Assembly (NCBI GenBank): GCA_046756405.1
Contig: JBHHWH010000003.1
Span: forward strand, 1-60,860
DNA length: 60,860 nucleotides
Direction of reading: 5' to 3'
Source: JBHHWH01 sp046756405
Lineage (GTDB): Bacteria > Actinomycetota > Acidimicrobiia > Spongiisociales > ZC4RG35
Within the stretch, counting starts at the first letter, position 1, and every line of letters starts with the position of its first letter. The notes beneath the pieces are model-generated. The model was not told the origin of the DNA. It did not search any database and saw only the letters and a list, made by a program, of their open reading frames with translations. Positions 1 to 7,754 of the stretch are shown in pieces. A program made the position numbers and the translations under genes.

Positions 1-703
1 CAGGCTCAGGTTCGGCGGCCACAGGCTCGGGTTCGGTGGCCACAGGCTCAGGCTCGGGTTCGGGCTCTACTTTCGCCCGGAGCTTCTCCAAGACCTCCTC
101 GGCCTTGCGCCGCTCCTCCACCAACTTGCGTCGCTCCTCCCCCAGGCGACGCCGTTCCGCTTCCAAGCGACGACGCTCCTCCACCAAAGCACGGACTTCG
201 GCGGAATCCACTGGCTCGGGGGCCACCGCGGGCTCCAGCACCCGCTCAGGTGACGGGGCTTCGACCACTGCCGACGCACCAGGCAGCGGTTCCGGCTCGG
301 ACGCTGGCGCCAGGCCGGTGAACTCGCGCACGGTATCGGTCATGGCTCCCCCCAGCTCCCCGATGCGGGAGGGAAGGGTCGCCCGGCGGGACCGGCGTAC
401 GGCGACGGCGCGACGGGCCACGTTTTTGGCCTTCAGGCGAGCCCAGGCCTCGGCCATGTGTTCGACGCCCCGGTAGGCGAAGTCGATGGGATCGTCGGCG
501 AGGAAGGTGACCTCCTCACCGGCGAGGGTGAGCTCGAAGGCGCTGGCTATTAGTCGACGAGCGTGCACGTCATAGAGGGACCATCTTCCGAGGGTCTCGC
601 CTCCCTCCAGGGTGATCTCGACGTGGACATCCTCCACCTTCAAGATCACCGGGACCCCCGGGTGGTCTATGTCAGGAATCCTGATCCGACCGGTGAACCT
701 CAA
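1..703 (-). CDS. Hypothetical coiled-coil protein with Pro-Glu tail, 3' end outside the window
   Basis: The minus-strand frame is open from a TTG at 703 to the window edge, so the C-terminus is missing. The start is chosen because AAGGGG lies about 9 nt upstream and an in-frame TAA lies just beyond it. The first ~110 residues look like a folded domain, beginning MRFTGRIRIPDIDHPGV and including LEGGETLGRWSLYDVHARR. A linker and a charged coiled coil rich in EERRRLEAERRR-type heptads follow, then alternating EPEP/VATEPEP repeats. No signal peptide or membrane segment is visible. I do not recognise the family. It is downstream of gcvP on the same strand, 93 nt away, with its own candidate promoter. 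Confidence 0.72.
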   Translation of the reverse strand, partial: MRFTGRIRIPDIDHPGVPVILKVEDVHVEITLEGGETLGRWSLYDVHARRLIASAFELTLAGEEVTFLADDPIDFAYRGVEHMAEAWARLKAKNVARRAVAVRRSRRATLPSRIGELGGAMTDTVREFTGLAPASEPEPLPGASAVVEAPSPERVLEPAVAPEPVDSAEVRALVEERRRLEAERRRLGEERRKLVEERRKAEEVLEKLRAKVEPEPEPEPVATEPEPVAAEPEP

Positions 704-750
704 CCTTGTGTCCCCTTACTGTGGAGCGGACTCGCTGCCACCAGTGCATC

Positions 751-778
751 AAGATCCCAGCCTAGGACGAATTGTCAA
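751..778 (-). promoter_or_regulatory. Candidate sigma70 promoter for the coiled-coil gene
   Basis: On the minus strand a perfect -35 TTGACA (778-773) is followed after 16 nt by GATCTT (756-751), a weak -10. The start codon lies about 48 nt further on with an SD site, so this would be a leadered transcript. The -35 is strong and the -10 is poor. Confidence 0.4.
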
Positions 779-796
779 GTCTCAATACCGCGAATC

Positions 797-3622
797 TCAC
801 CGGTAGGCCTCCAGGGGAGGGCAAGCACAGACCAGATTCCGGTCACCTCCAGCGTTGTCTATCCGACTCACCGGAGGCCAGTATTTGTCCCGGCGTAGAG
901 AGTCCAGGGGATAGCCGGCTACTTCTCGGCTATAGGCCCGCTCCCAGGCGTCGGCGGACACGTCCTCCACCGTATGGGGGGCTCTTACCAGGGGATTGTC
1001 GTCCCGGGGCCATTCGCCCGACTCCACCCGATCGGCCTCGGCTCTGATGGCGATCATCGCCTCACAGAAGCGGTCCAGTTCCTCCAGGCTCTCCGATTCC
1101 GTGGGCTCCACCATGAGCGTGCCAGCCACAGGAAACGACAGAGTGGGGGCGTGTAAGCCGTAGTCGGCGAGGCGTTTCGCCACGTCTTCAGCGGTGATGC
1201 CGGTCTTCTTCGTCATCGGTCGCAGGTCGAGGATGCATTCGTGGGCTACGCGGCCCCCTTCACCCGTGTAGAGAACGGGAAAGTAGGGGTCGAGGCGGCG
1301 GGCGATGTAGTTGGCAGCGAGGATCGCCACCTTGGACGCCCGACGAAGGCCGTCAGATCCCATCAGCCGGATGTAGGCGTAGGGGACGGGGAGGATGCCA
1401 GCCGACCCGAAGGGCGCCCCGGAGATGGGACCTATACCACTCTTCGGCCCCGCCTCGGTCACCAGCGGATGATTGGGGAGGAAGGGTGCTAAGTGTGCCT
1501 TGGCCCCCACCGGGCCGATACCCGGACCGCCTCCGCCGTGGGGGATGGTGAAGGTCTTGTGGAGGTTCAGGTGCCCGATGTCGGCGCCGAATTCGCCGGG
1601 CCGGGCCAGTCCGACCAGAGCGTTGAGGTTGGCGCCGTCGACATAGACCTGACCACCGTGATCGTGGACGATCTCGCAGAGCCGGCGGATGCCCTCTTCG
1701 AACACGCCGTGAGTGGAGGGATAGGTGACCATGGCGGCGGCCAGGTTGTCCGAATGCTCCCCGGCCTTCCGCTCCAGGTCGTCTAGGTCGATGTTGCCTC
1801 CTTCGTCGGTGTCCACAACGACGACCGTCATCCCGGCCATCACGGCCGAGGCGGCGTTGGTGCCGTGAGCGGAGGCCGGTATCAGGCAGACGTTGCGGCG
1901 AGCCTCTCCCCTGGAGCCGTGGTAGGCAGCAATGGCGACCAGCCCGGCTAGCTCCCCCTGGGAGCCAGCGTTGGGCTGGAGGGTGACTACGTCGTAGCCG
2001 GTGATCTCCGCCAGGTAGGACCCCAGCTCGTCGATGAGTTCCAGGTATCCCGTGGCCTGGTCGAGGGGCGCGTAGGGGTGGATGTCGCCGAACTCGGGCC
2101 AGGTGATGGGGATCATCTCCGTGGTCGCGTTTAGCTTCATCGTGCACGAGCCGAGGGGGATCATGGTCCGGTCCAGGGCGAGGTCCCGATCAGCGAGATG
2201 CCTCAGGTAGCGGAGCATCTCGTGCTCCGAGTGGTATCTGGAGAAGACCGGGTGGGTGAGGAACGCCGAGGAGCGCGCGGCGTGGTCGGGGATGCCCGAA
2301 GCGGATGAGGTGTCGACCGGCGAGGCGCCAAAGGCCTCTAACACTGCGCCCACCAGGGCGTCGTCGGTTTTCTCGTCCAGAGCGATACGGACATGATCGT
2401 CGTCGACGAAACCAAGGTTCACCCCGCCCTCCCGGGCCCGGTCCACCACCTTCGCCGCACCGCCTGGAACCCGGACGGTGATGGTGTCGAACCAGGTGTC
2501 GTTGACCAACTCGTAGCCCGCCTCACGCAGTGACGAGGCGAGCAGCCCAGTGAGCCGGTGGATCTCGGAGGCGATCTCCTTGAGACCCTCGGGTCCGTGC
2601 CAGCAAGCGTACAGCCCTGCCATGACCGCCAGGAGCACCTGGGCGGTACAGACATTGGAGGTAGCCCGCTCCCGTCTGATGTGCTGCTCCCGGGTCTGGA
2701 GGGCGAGACGGAGGGCCATCCGCCCTGCTGAATCCTTGGACACTCCGACCAGCCGGCCCGGGAGAGAGCGGACGAACTTATCCCGGGTGGCGATGAAGCC
2801 GGCGTGGGGACCCCCGAATCCGAGGGGAACACCGAAGCGCTGGGCCGAGCCGATGGCGATGTCGGCTCCCCACTGCCCGGGTGGGGTGACCAGCGTCAAC
2901 GCGAGGAGGTCGGTGGCCGCTACCACCATCGCTCCCGCCTCGTGGAAGGCGGCGACGGTCTGGCGGTGGTCCGCGATGGCCCCTGAGGAGCCCGGGTATT
3001 GGACAAGGACACCAAAGGCCTCGGTGGGGTCGGCGTCGGCATCCAACTCACGGACCTCGACCCCTGTGGCGGCCGCCCGGGTTCGCACCACGGCCTTCGT
3101 AGGCGGATGGCAGTCGGGATCGATGTAGAAGACCGGACGGTCCCCACGGACCAGCCTACGGGCCATGGCCATGCCCTCGGCGGCGGCCGTTGGCTCGTCG
3201 AGGAGGGAAGCGTTGGCAATCTCGAGACCGGTGAGGTCGGAGACCATGGTCTGGAAGTTGAGCAGTGCCTCCAGCCTGCCCTGGGAGATCTCCGGCTGGT
3301 AGGGGGTGTAGGCCGTGTACCAGGCGGGATTCTCCAGCACGTTGCGCAGGAGCACCGGGGGGGTGATGGTGTCGTGGTAGCCGAGTCCGATCAGCGATGC
3401 CAGGACCGTGTTCTTGGCGGCCAGCTCCCGGAGGCGCTCCAGCACCTCGGTCTCGCTCAGGGCCGGTGGTAGAGCGAGGCGAGTGTCGAGGATCGAGGAG
3501 GGCACCGTCTGAGCGACCAGGTCGTCGAGGGAGGTGGCGCCCACGGTGGACAGCATTTTTTCGATGTCGTCGGCCCGGGGCCCTATGTGCCGGTCCACGA
3601 ATCTCTCGTTGGGATTGGGCAT
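797..3622 (-). CDS. gcvP: Glycine dehydrogenase (decarboxylating), P-protein of the glycine cleavage system
   Basis: 941 residues, the length of the single-chain P-protein that carries both halves, which other bacteria split into gcvPA and gcvPB. It decarboxylates glycine with PLP and passes the aminomethyl group to lipoyl-GcvH in the cytosol. The N-terminal RHIGP motif, the central LGSCTMKLNAT motif and the PLP-lysine motif HLNLHKTF followed by IPHGGGGPG are intact; the Schiff-base lysine is about residue 689. The start ATG has AGGAGAG just upstream and lies 62 nt downstream of a glycine riboswitch. No gcvT or gcvH is in the window, so the complex is encoded at more than one locus. Confidence 0.97.
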   Translation of the reverse strand: MPNPNERFVDRHIGPRADDIEKMLSTVGATSLDDLVAQTVPSSILDTRLALPPALSETEVLERLRELAAKNTVLASLIGLGYHDTITPPVLLRNVLENPAWYTAYTPYQPEISQGRLEALLNFQTMVSDLTGLEIANASLLDEPTAAAEGMAMARRLVRGDRPVFYIDPDCHPPTKAVVRTRAAATGVEVRELDADADPTEAFGVLVQYPGSSGAIADHRQTVAAFHEAGAMVVAATDLLALTLVTPPGQWGADIAIGSAQRFGVPLGFGGPHAGFIATRDKFVRSLPGRLVGVSKDSAGRMALRLALQTREQHIRRERATSNVCTAQVLLAVMAGLYACWHGPEGLKEIASEIHRLTGLLASSLREAGYELVNDTWFDTITVRVPGGAAKVVDRAREGGVNLGFVDDDHVRIALDEKTDDALVGAVLEAFGASPVDTSSASGIPDHAARSSAFLTHPVFSRYHSEHEMLRYLRHLADRDLALDRTMIPLGSCTMKLNATTEMIPITWPEFGDIHPYAPLDQATGYLELIDELGSYLAEITGYDVVTLQPNAGSQGELAGLVAIAAYHGSRGEARRNVCLIPASAHGTNAASAVMAGMTVVVVDTDEGGNIDLDDLERKAGEHSDNLAAAMVTYPSTHGVFEEGIRRLCEIVHDHGGQVYVDGANLNALVGLARPGEFGADIGHLNLHKTFTIPHGGGGPGIGPVGAKAHLAPFLPNHPLVTEAGPKSGIGPISGAPFGSAGILPVPYAYIRLMGSDGLRRASKVAILAANYIARRLDPYFPVLYTGEGGRVAHECILDLRPMTKKTGITAEDVAKRLADYGLHAPTLSFPVAGTLMVEPTESESLEELDRFCEAMIAIRAEADRVESGEWPRDDNPLVRAPHTVEDVSADAWERAYSREVAGYPLDSLRRDKYWPPVSRIDNAGGDRNLVCACPPLEAYR

Positions 3623-3684
3623 GGTCTCTCCTGGTCCGGCTCGTGCCCTTCCCCGCTGTCGTGACCTCCAGCGTTGCCTCGCCC

Positions 3685-3760
3685 GGACGGTCCTTCGGCC
3701 TGAGAGTTTCCGGGAAGGTGTTGCCCCTTCGGCGCCCCCAGGGTGGGGGCTCTCCCGTCC
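3685..3760 (-). promoter_or_regulatory. Glycine riboswitch, single aptamer, upstream of gcvP
   Basis: On the minus strand the core elements appear in order: GGACGGGAGAG, GCGCCGAAGGGGCAAC, then AAACTCTCAGGC and CGAAGGACCGTCC. The P1 stem is a perfect GGACGG/CCGTCC pairing (3760-3755 with 3690-3685). These match the gcvT-type glycine aptamer. No second AAACTCTCAGGC copy occurs before the gcvP start, so this is a singlet rather than the common tandem form. It should let glycine control gcvP expression. The expression platform (transcription or translation) cannot be told; no U-run terminator is evident. Confidence 0.93.
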
Positions 3761-3796
3761 GGCGTCAACGGCGGAGCCATCATACGCAGACGGCGT

Positions 3797-4873
3797 TCAG
3801 AGGTTGAAGCGGAACTCCACCACATCGTCGGGTTGCATCACGTAGTCTCGCCCTTCGGTGCGGATGAGACCCTTGGATCGGGCGGCCTGCCACGAGCCCA
3901 CTTCGGCCAGGGTCTGGTAGTCGATCACCTCGGCGGCGACGAATCCCCTTTGGAAGTCGGAATGAACCGCGCCTGCCGCCTCGTAGGCAGTCGCCCCGAC
4001 GGGTATCGTCCAGGCTCTGGTTTCGGTGCCGCGCACTGTGATGAAAGTCTGAAGCTCCAAAGCGGCGAAAGCCGCTCGGATCACGGCGTGGAGTCCCGGT
4101 TCGTCCTGGCCCACTGAGGCCAGCAGCTCGGTTCGGTCTTCGGGGTCCAGATCAGCGAGCTCAGCCTCTAGTTCGGCGTCGATAAACACCGCCGGGGAAG
4201 GGGCCACGGCTGAGGCCAGCTCGCTCTTTCTGTCTGAGTTGGCCAGCAGAGCCTCGTCACCGTTGAAGACGTAGACCACTTCTTTGGTGGTGAGCAGGTT
4301 GAACTCGGAGACCTCGCGGAGGCGGGCTACGAGATCGGGATGCTGGCGTAGGGGGTCCCCGGAGAGCAACCTCTCCGCCTGTTGAAGCAGCTCAACCTGG
4401 GGGCGGAGTCGGGAGTCGGCGGTGGCCGACTTCTCCAGCCTGGGAAGGCGCCGTTCCACCGTTTCCAGGTCGGCAAGAACCAACTCGGTCTCGACGATTT
4501 CGATATCTCCCACCGGGTCCGCCGGGGTAACTCGGACCACACTGGGCGCGTCGAAGGCGCGTACCACGTGGCATAGGGCGTTCACATCCCGAACCTTGGC
4601 GAGGAACCTGTTACCAAGCCCCTCCCCTTGACTTGCTCCCTCCACGAGCCCGGCAATATCGACAAAGGTGACCGTGGCCGGGGTCTTCTTCTTGGCCCCG
4701 ACCAGCTCGGCGAGGTGGTCGAGGCGCGGATCGGGGATGGGGACGACCCCGGTGTTGGCGTCGATGGTGGCAAAGGGATAGTTGGCCACCAGGGCGCCAG
4801 CGCCGGTGAGTGCGTTGAAGAGGGTCGACTTGCCCACGTTGGGAAGGCCGATGATCCCCATAGTGAGTCCCAT
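3797..4873 (-). CDS. ychF: Redox-regulated ATPase YchF (OLA1 family)
   Basis: 358 residues, the usual YchF length. The P-loop GLPNVGKST is near residue 9, the switch II motif DIAGLVEGAS follows, and the C-terminal TGS-like domain ends in YVMQPDDVVEFRFN. YchF is a universally conserved Obg-family protein that prefers ATP and binds ribosomes and stress factors. The ATG at 4873 is preferred over the internal ATG at 4861, because TAACCT lies 8 nt before it, matching the leaderless pattern. It ends 36 nt before the gcvP riboswitch on the same strand and is divergent from gpsA. Confidence 0.96.
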   Translation of the reverse strand: MGLTMGIIGLPNVGKSTLFNALTGAGALVANYPFATIDANTGVVPIPDPRLDHLAELVGAKKKTPATVTFVDIAGLVEGASQGEGLGNRFLAKVRDVNALCHVVRAFDAPSVVRVTPADPVGDIEIVETELVLADLETVERRLPRLEKSATADSRLRPQVELLQQAERLLSGDPLRQHPDLVARLREVSEFNLLTTKEVVYVFNGDEALLANSDRKSELASAVAPSPAVFIDAELEAELADLDPEDRTELLASVGQDEPGLHAVIRAAFAALELQTFITVRGTETRAWTIPVGATAYEAAGAVHSDFQRGFVAAEVIDYQTLAEVGSWQAARSKGLIRTEGRDYVMQPDDVVEFRFNL

Positions 4874-4881
4874 CGCCGGCC

Positions 4882-4916
4882 AGGTTAGGGACCACTCCCG
4901 AATTGATCGCTACCGT
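4882..4916. promoter_or_regulatory. Divergent leaderless -10 boxes for ychF and gpsA
   Basis: Minus strand: TAACCT at 4887-4882, 8 nt before the ychF ATG. Plus strand: TACCGT at 4911-4916, 7 nt before the gpsA ATG. Neither gene has an SD site, which fits leaderless transcription from a 50-bp intergenic region. Confidence 0.6.
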
Positions 4917-4923
4917 TCGCTCC

Positions 4924-5925
4924 ATGCAGCGGGTCGCGGTCATTGGAGCGGGTTCATGGGGCACCGCGGTGGCCAACATGGCGGCGGCGTCTGCCTCCAC
5001 GGTTCTTTGGGCGCGGCGGCCTGAGCTGGCCCAGGCGATCCGGGAGACGCACTGCAACCCTGACTACCTTCCCGAGTTCGATCTCGCCGAGAGCCTCGAG
5101 GCCACAGCTGACCTGGAGGAGGCGGTGAGCGGAGCCGAGCTGGTGATAATGGCGGTCCCCTCCCATGGCTTCAGGGCGGTGTTCGCCGACCTTGCTGACT
5201 ACATCTCGGCGGAAAGGCCGATCCTGTCGCTGACCAAGGGCATCGAGCAGGAAACTCTGGCCACCATGACCCAGGTAATAGCCGAGGAGGCCCCCGAACA
5301 CGACCGGTCGGTGATTGGGGTCCTGACCGGTCCCAACCTGGCCCGGGAGGTGGTCGAAGGTCAACCCACGGCGGCGGTGGTGGCGATCAAGGACGACGAA
5401 ACCGCCAGGACGATCCAGTCCCTGTTCATGAGCCCCACCTTCCGGGTCTATACCAACGATGATGTGGTGGGGTGTGAGCTGGGTGGGGCGTTGAAGAACG
5501 TGATGGCCATCGCCGCGGGCATGTCCGACGGACTCGGCTTTGGCAATAACACCAGAGCAGCCTTGATCACCCGCGCTCTGGCAGAGTTGACCCGCCTCGG
5601 CGTGGCCCTCGGAGGAAGATCTATCACCTTCGCCGGGCTGGCCGGTATGGGCGATCTGATCGCAACCTGCATCTCCCCCCTCAGCCGCAACCACCGGGTG
5701 GGTATGGCGCTGGCCGAAGGCAAGACCCTCGACGAGGTGGTGTCGGAGATGAGGATGGTTGCCGAGGGCGTCAAGACCACGCGCAGTGTCCTCGGTCTAG
5801 CGGAAAGAACCGGGGTGGAAATGCCGATTGCCACCCATGTCGGGCGGGTGTTGTACGAGGGCCTCCACCCCAAAAAGGCGGTACTCAGCCTGATGACCCG
5901 GGCCGCCAAGGCCGAGCTGGGCTGA
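4924..5925 (+). CDS. gpsA: Glycerol-3-phosphate dehydrogenase [NAD(P)+]
   Basis: 333 residues from the ATG at 4924. An in-frame TTG at 4903 would add seven residues and is rejected, because the Rossmann strand begins right after this ATG and TACCGT sits 7 nt before it. GpsA reduces dihydroxyacetone phosphate to sn-glycerol-3-phosphate for phospholipid synthesis in the cytosol. Visible motifs are the nucleotide loop VIGAGSWGTAVA, GPNLAREV, the catalytic-lysine region GGALKNVMAIAAG, and NNTRAALITR followed by GLAGMGDL. Ten nt downstream is a DMT transporter on the same strand. Confidence 0.97.
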   Translation: MQRVAVIGAGSWGTAVANMAAASASTVLWARRPELAQAIRETHCNPDYLPEFDLAESLEATADLEEAVSGAELVIMAVPSHGFRAVFADLADYISAERPILSLTKGIEQETLATMTQVIAEEAPEHDRSVIGVLTGPNLAREVVEGQPTAAVVAIKDDETARTIQSLFMSPTFRVYTNDDVVGCELGGALKNVMAIAAGMSDGLGFGNNTRAALITRALAELTRLGVALGGRSITFAGLAGMGDLIATCISPLSRNHRVGMALAEGKTLDEVVSEMRMVAEGVKTTRSVLGLAERTGVEMPIATHVGRVLYEGLHPKKAVLSLMTRAAKAELG

Positions 5926-5935
5926 CCAGCTTCCG

Positions 5936-6880
5936 ATGACCCTACGGCGCCTGTTACCCACCTCCCATGGGACCAACCGGGAGGCCTTTGCCGGACTCGA
6001 CTGGCTGCTGTTCCTCTCGGTGAGCCTCATCTGGGGATCCTCGTTCCTCTTTATGGAGATCGGCCTTGAAGCCTTCCATCCCGGCCTGGTGACGTGGCTG
6101 CGGGTTGTCTTCGGCGCCTCCGTCATCGGCCTTGTCCCCAGGGCGCGGCGAAGGAGAGCTCCTATCGCCGCCGCCGACCGGCCGCGCATCGTGGTGTTGG
6201 GAGCGGTCTGGATCGCCCTTCCCCTCACCCTCTTCCCCCTGGCCCAACAGTGGATCGACTCGGCGGTGGCAGGAATGCTCAACGGAGCGGTCCCGATCTT
6301 CACCGCTGTGCTCGCCGCCTTTCTGCTGCGGGCTCTGCCCGGGAGGCTCCAGATCATCGGGGTGGTGATCGGCTTCGGCGGGATCGTGGCTGTGGCCCTC
6401 CCCTCGGCGGGCACCGGGTCCACAGCCGCCCTGGGAGTGGTGCTGGTCCTGGTAGCCACGGTCTGTTACGCCGTGGCCCTCAACTTGGTAACTCCTCTCC
6501 AGCAGGCCTACGGCTCCCTCCCCGTCCTGGCCCGCGCCCAGTGGGTGGCGGTGGCCCTCGTCACCCCCTTCGGCCTCTACGGGCTCGTTCGTTCGTCTTT
6601 TGCCTGGCCGTCGTTGCTGGCCACCGTCGCCGTGGGGGTCTTCGGTACGGGCCTGGCGTTCCTTTTCATGAGTTCCCTGGCGGGCCGCGTCGGGGCCACC
6701 CGGGCGGCCTTCATCAACTACGTCGTACCGGTGGTAGCCCTGGTGCTGGGAGTCGTGTTCCTCGCCGAGCTGGTGACTGTCATCCAGCTTGTGGGGGTTG
6801 GGCTGGTCATCGTGGGAGCGGCCCTCGGCTCCCGCAGGGAGGCTCCTACTCTCCTCGCGACGCCCGACGCAGCGCCCTGA
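5936..6880 (+). CDS. EamA-family (DMT superfamily) transporter
   Basis: 314 residues with about ten hydrophobic segments in two repeated EamA halves; the first half starts near WLLFLSVSLIWGSSFLFMEI and contains the typical SLIWGSS motif. Such proteins export metabolites or amino acids across the inner membrane, and the substrate cannot be inferred here. It starts 10 nt after the gpsA stop without a clear SD, so it is probably cotranscribed with gpsA. Its 3' end overlaps the convergent NurA-like gene by 35 bp. Confidence 0.9.
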   Translation: MTLRRLLPTSHGTNREAFAGLDWLLFLSVSLIWGSSFLFMEIGLEAFHPGLVTWLRVVFGASVIGLVPRARRRRAPIAAADRPRIVVLGAVWIALPLTLFPLAQQWIDSAVAGMLNGAVPIFTAVLAAFLLRALPGRLQIIGVVIGFGGIVAVALPSAGTGSTAALGVVLVLVATVCYAVALNLVTPLQQAYGSLPVLARAQWVAVALVTPFGLYGLVRSSFAWPSLLATVAVGVFGTGLAFLFMSSLAGRVGATRAAFINYVVPVVALVLGVVFLAELVTVIQLVGVGLVIVGAALGSRREAPTLLATPDAAP

Positions 6881-7754
6881 CCGCCAGGTCACGGTCACCG
6901 AGACGACGTCGCAGCTCCCTTTCCAGGCCGCCTATGGGGTAGAGGTTTTGCGGAGCCCGTGGGTCCTTGTGCGGCTCGGAGGCGAAGGCGGGGAGGGTGG
7001 CGCTCACCCGATGGGCGATACGGACCGCCTCGGCCACCGGCCGGTCGGCCCCGACCTCACAGCGAACCAGACCGCCGGCGGGGCCGACTCCGGGGGCGAG
7101 ACGCAGATACCAGGAGAAGCGACTCCACGAGGTGGTGGTAAGAAAGAGAGGGGTGCGATGCCCTGTGGGGAGGGCCATCAGCACAGGGCGTAGCTCCCGG
7201 GGAAGATACTGGACCTTTTGAGTCTTGATGTAGCCCACGGCGTTCTCCACCTCCCGGGCATGGGAGAGGGGGCCGTCCACCACCACCATCTCAGCTCCTC
7301 CCACCTCCCGGGCGACCTGGCCCTCCAGCTCCCCCATACGTTGCTGGATCCCCAGCCACAGCTCCTCTGGGGTAGTCCCCTTGGTGGCCCTGACCCCGTA
7401 GACCCCAACCCGGGTGGTCAGGTCTTCGGCGGGAGCGGCAGTGAACAGACCCCGTTCCACCCTGGCGGTCTCGAAGACCGCCTCGCCGTCGCAACGGACC
7501 ACTCCGGCGCCGTAGGTAGCGGCCAGGGCGAAGCCGGGATAGTCGTCGGGTTGTTCGATCCAGAGGGTGGCATCAACGCGCCGGACCCCGTCCACGAACA
7601 GGACGTCCTTCGCCGGCTCGAAGTCGGGAACAAGGGCTCGCCAGTCGTCGGGCTTCAACTCCACCGAGGTGTCAACGTCCTCGGAGGAGTCCAGAAGCTC
7701 CGGTGAAGTCGGCGTGCCGTAGTCGGAGTCCCAGGCTTCGACGGTGAACTTCAC
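6846..7754 (-). CDS. nurA: NurA-like DNA-end-processing nuclease
   Basis: 302 residues. The motif FVDGVRRVDATLW near residue 53 resembles the first catalytic Asp-Gly motif of NurA, VVVDGPLSHARE near 160 resembles the second, and the C-terminal NLYPIGGLERELRRRLGD resembles the conserved NurA end. NurA is a 5'-3' exonuclease/endonuclease that works with HerA and Mre11-Rad50. The assignment is supported by context: its GTG overlaps the sbcC stop as GTGA, with GGAGGG upstream, and a HerA-like ATPase lies just beyond sbcD. Archaea place the same four genes together. The family call rests on motifs I recall, not on a search. Confidence 0.68.
   Translation of the reverse strand: MKFTVEAWDSDYGTPTSPELLDSSEDVDTSVELKPDDWRALVPDFEPAKDVLFVDGVRRVDATLWIEQPDDYPGFALAATYGAGVVRCDGEAVFETARVERGLFTAAPAEDLTTRVGVYGVRATKGTTPEELWLGIQQRMGELEGQVAREVGGAEMVVVDGPLSHAREVENAVGYIKTQKVQYLPRELRPVLMALPTGHRTPLFLTTTSWSRFSWYLRLAPGVGPAGGLVRCEVGADRPVAEAVRIAHRVSATLPAFASEPHKDPRAPQNLYPIGGLERELRRRLGDRDLAVRALRRASRGE

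Noticed and set aside
1353..2147. 264-codon frame inside gcvP
   Set aside because: Arg/Gly-rich shadow in another frame of gcvP, as expected in G+C-rich DNA.
3623..3684. Second glycine aptamer
   Set aside because: No second AAACTCTCAGGC or CGAAGG core before gcvP.
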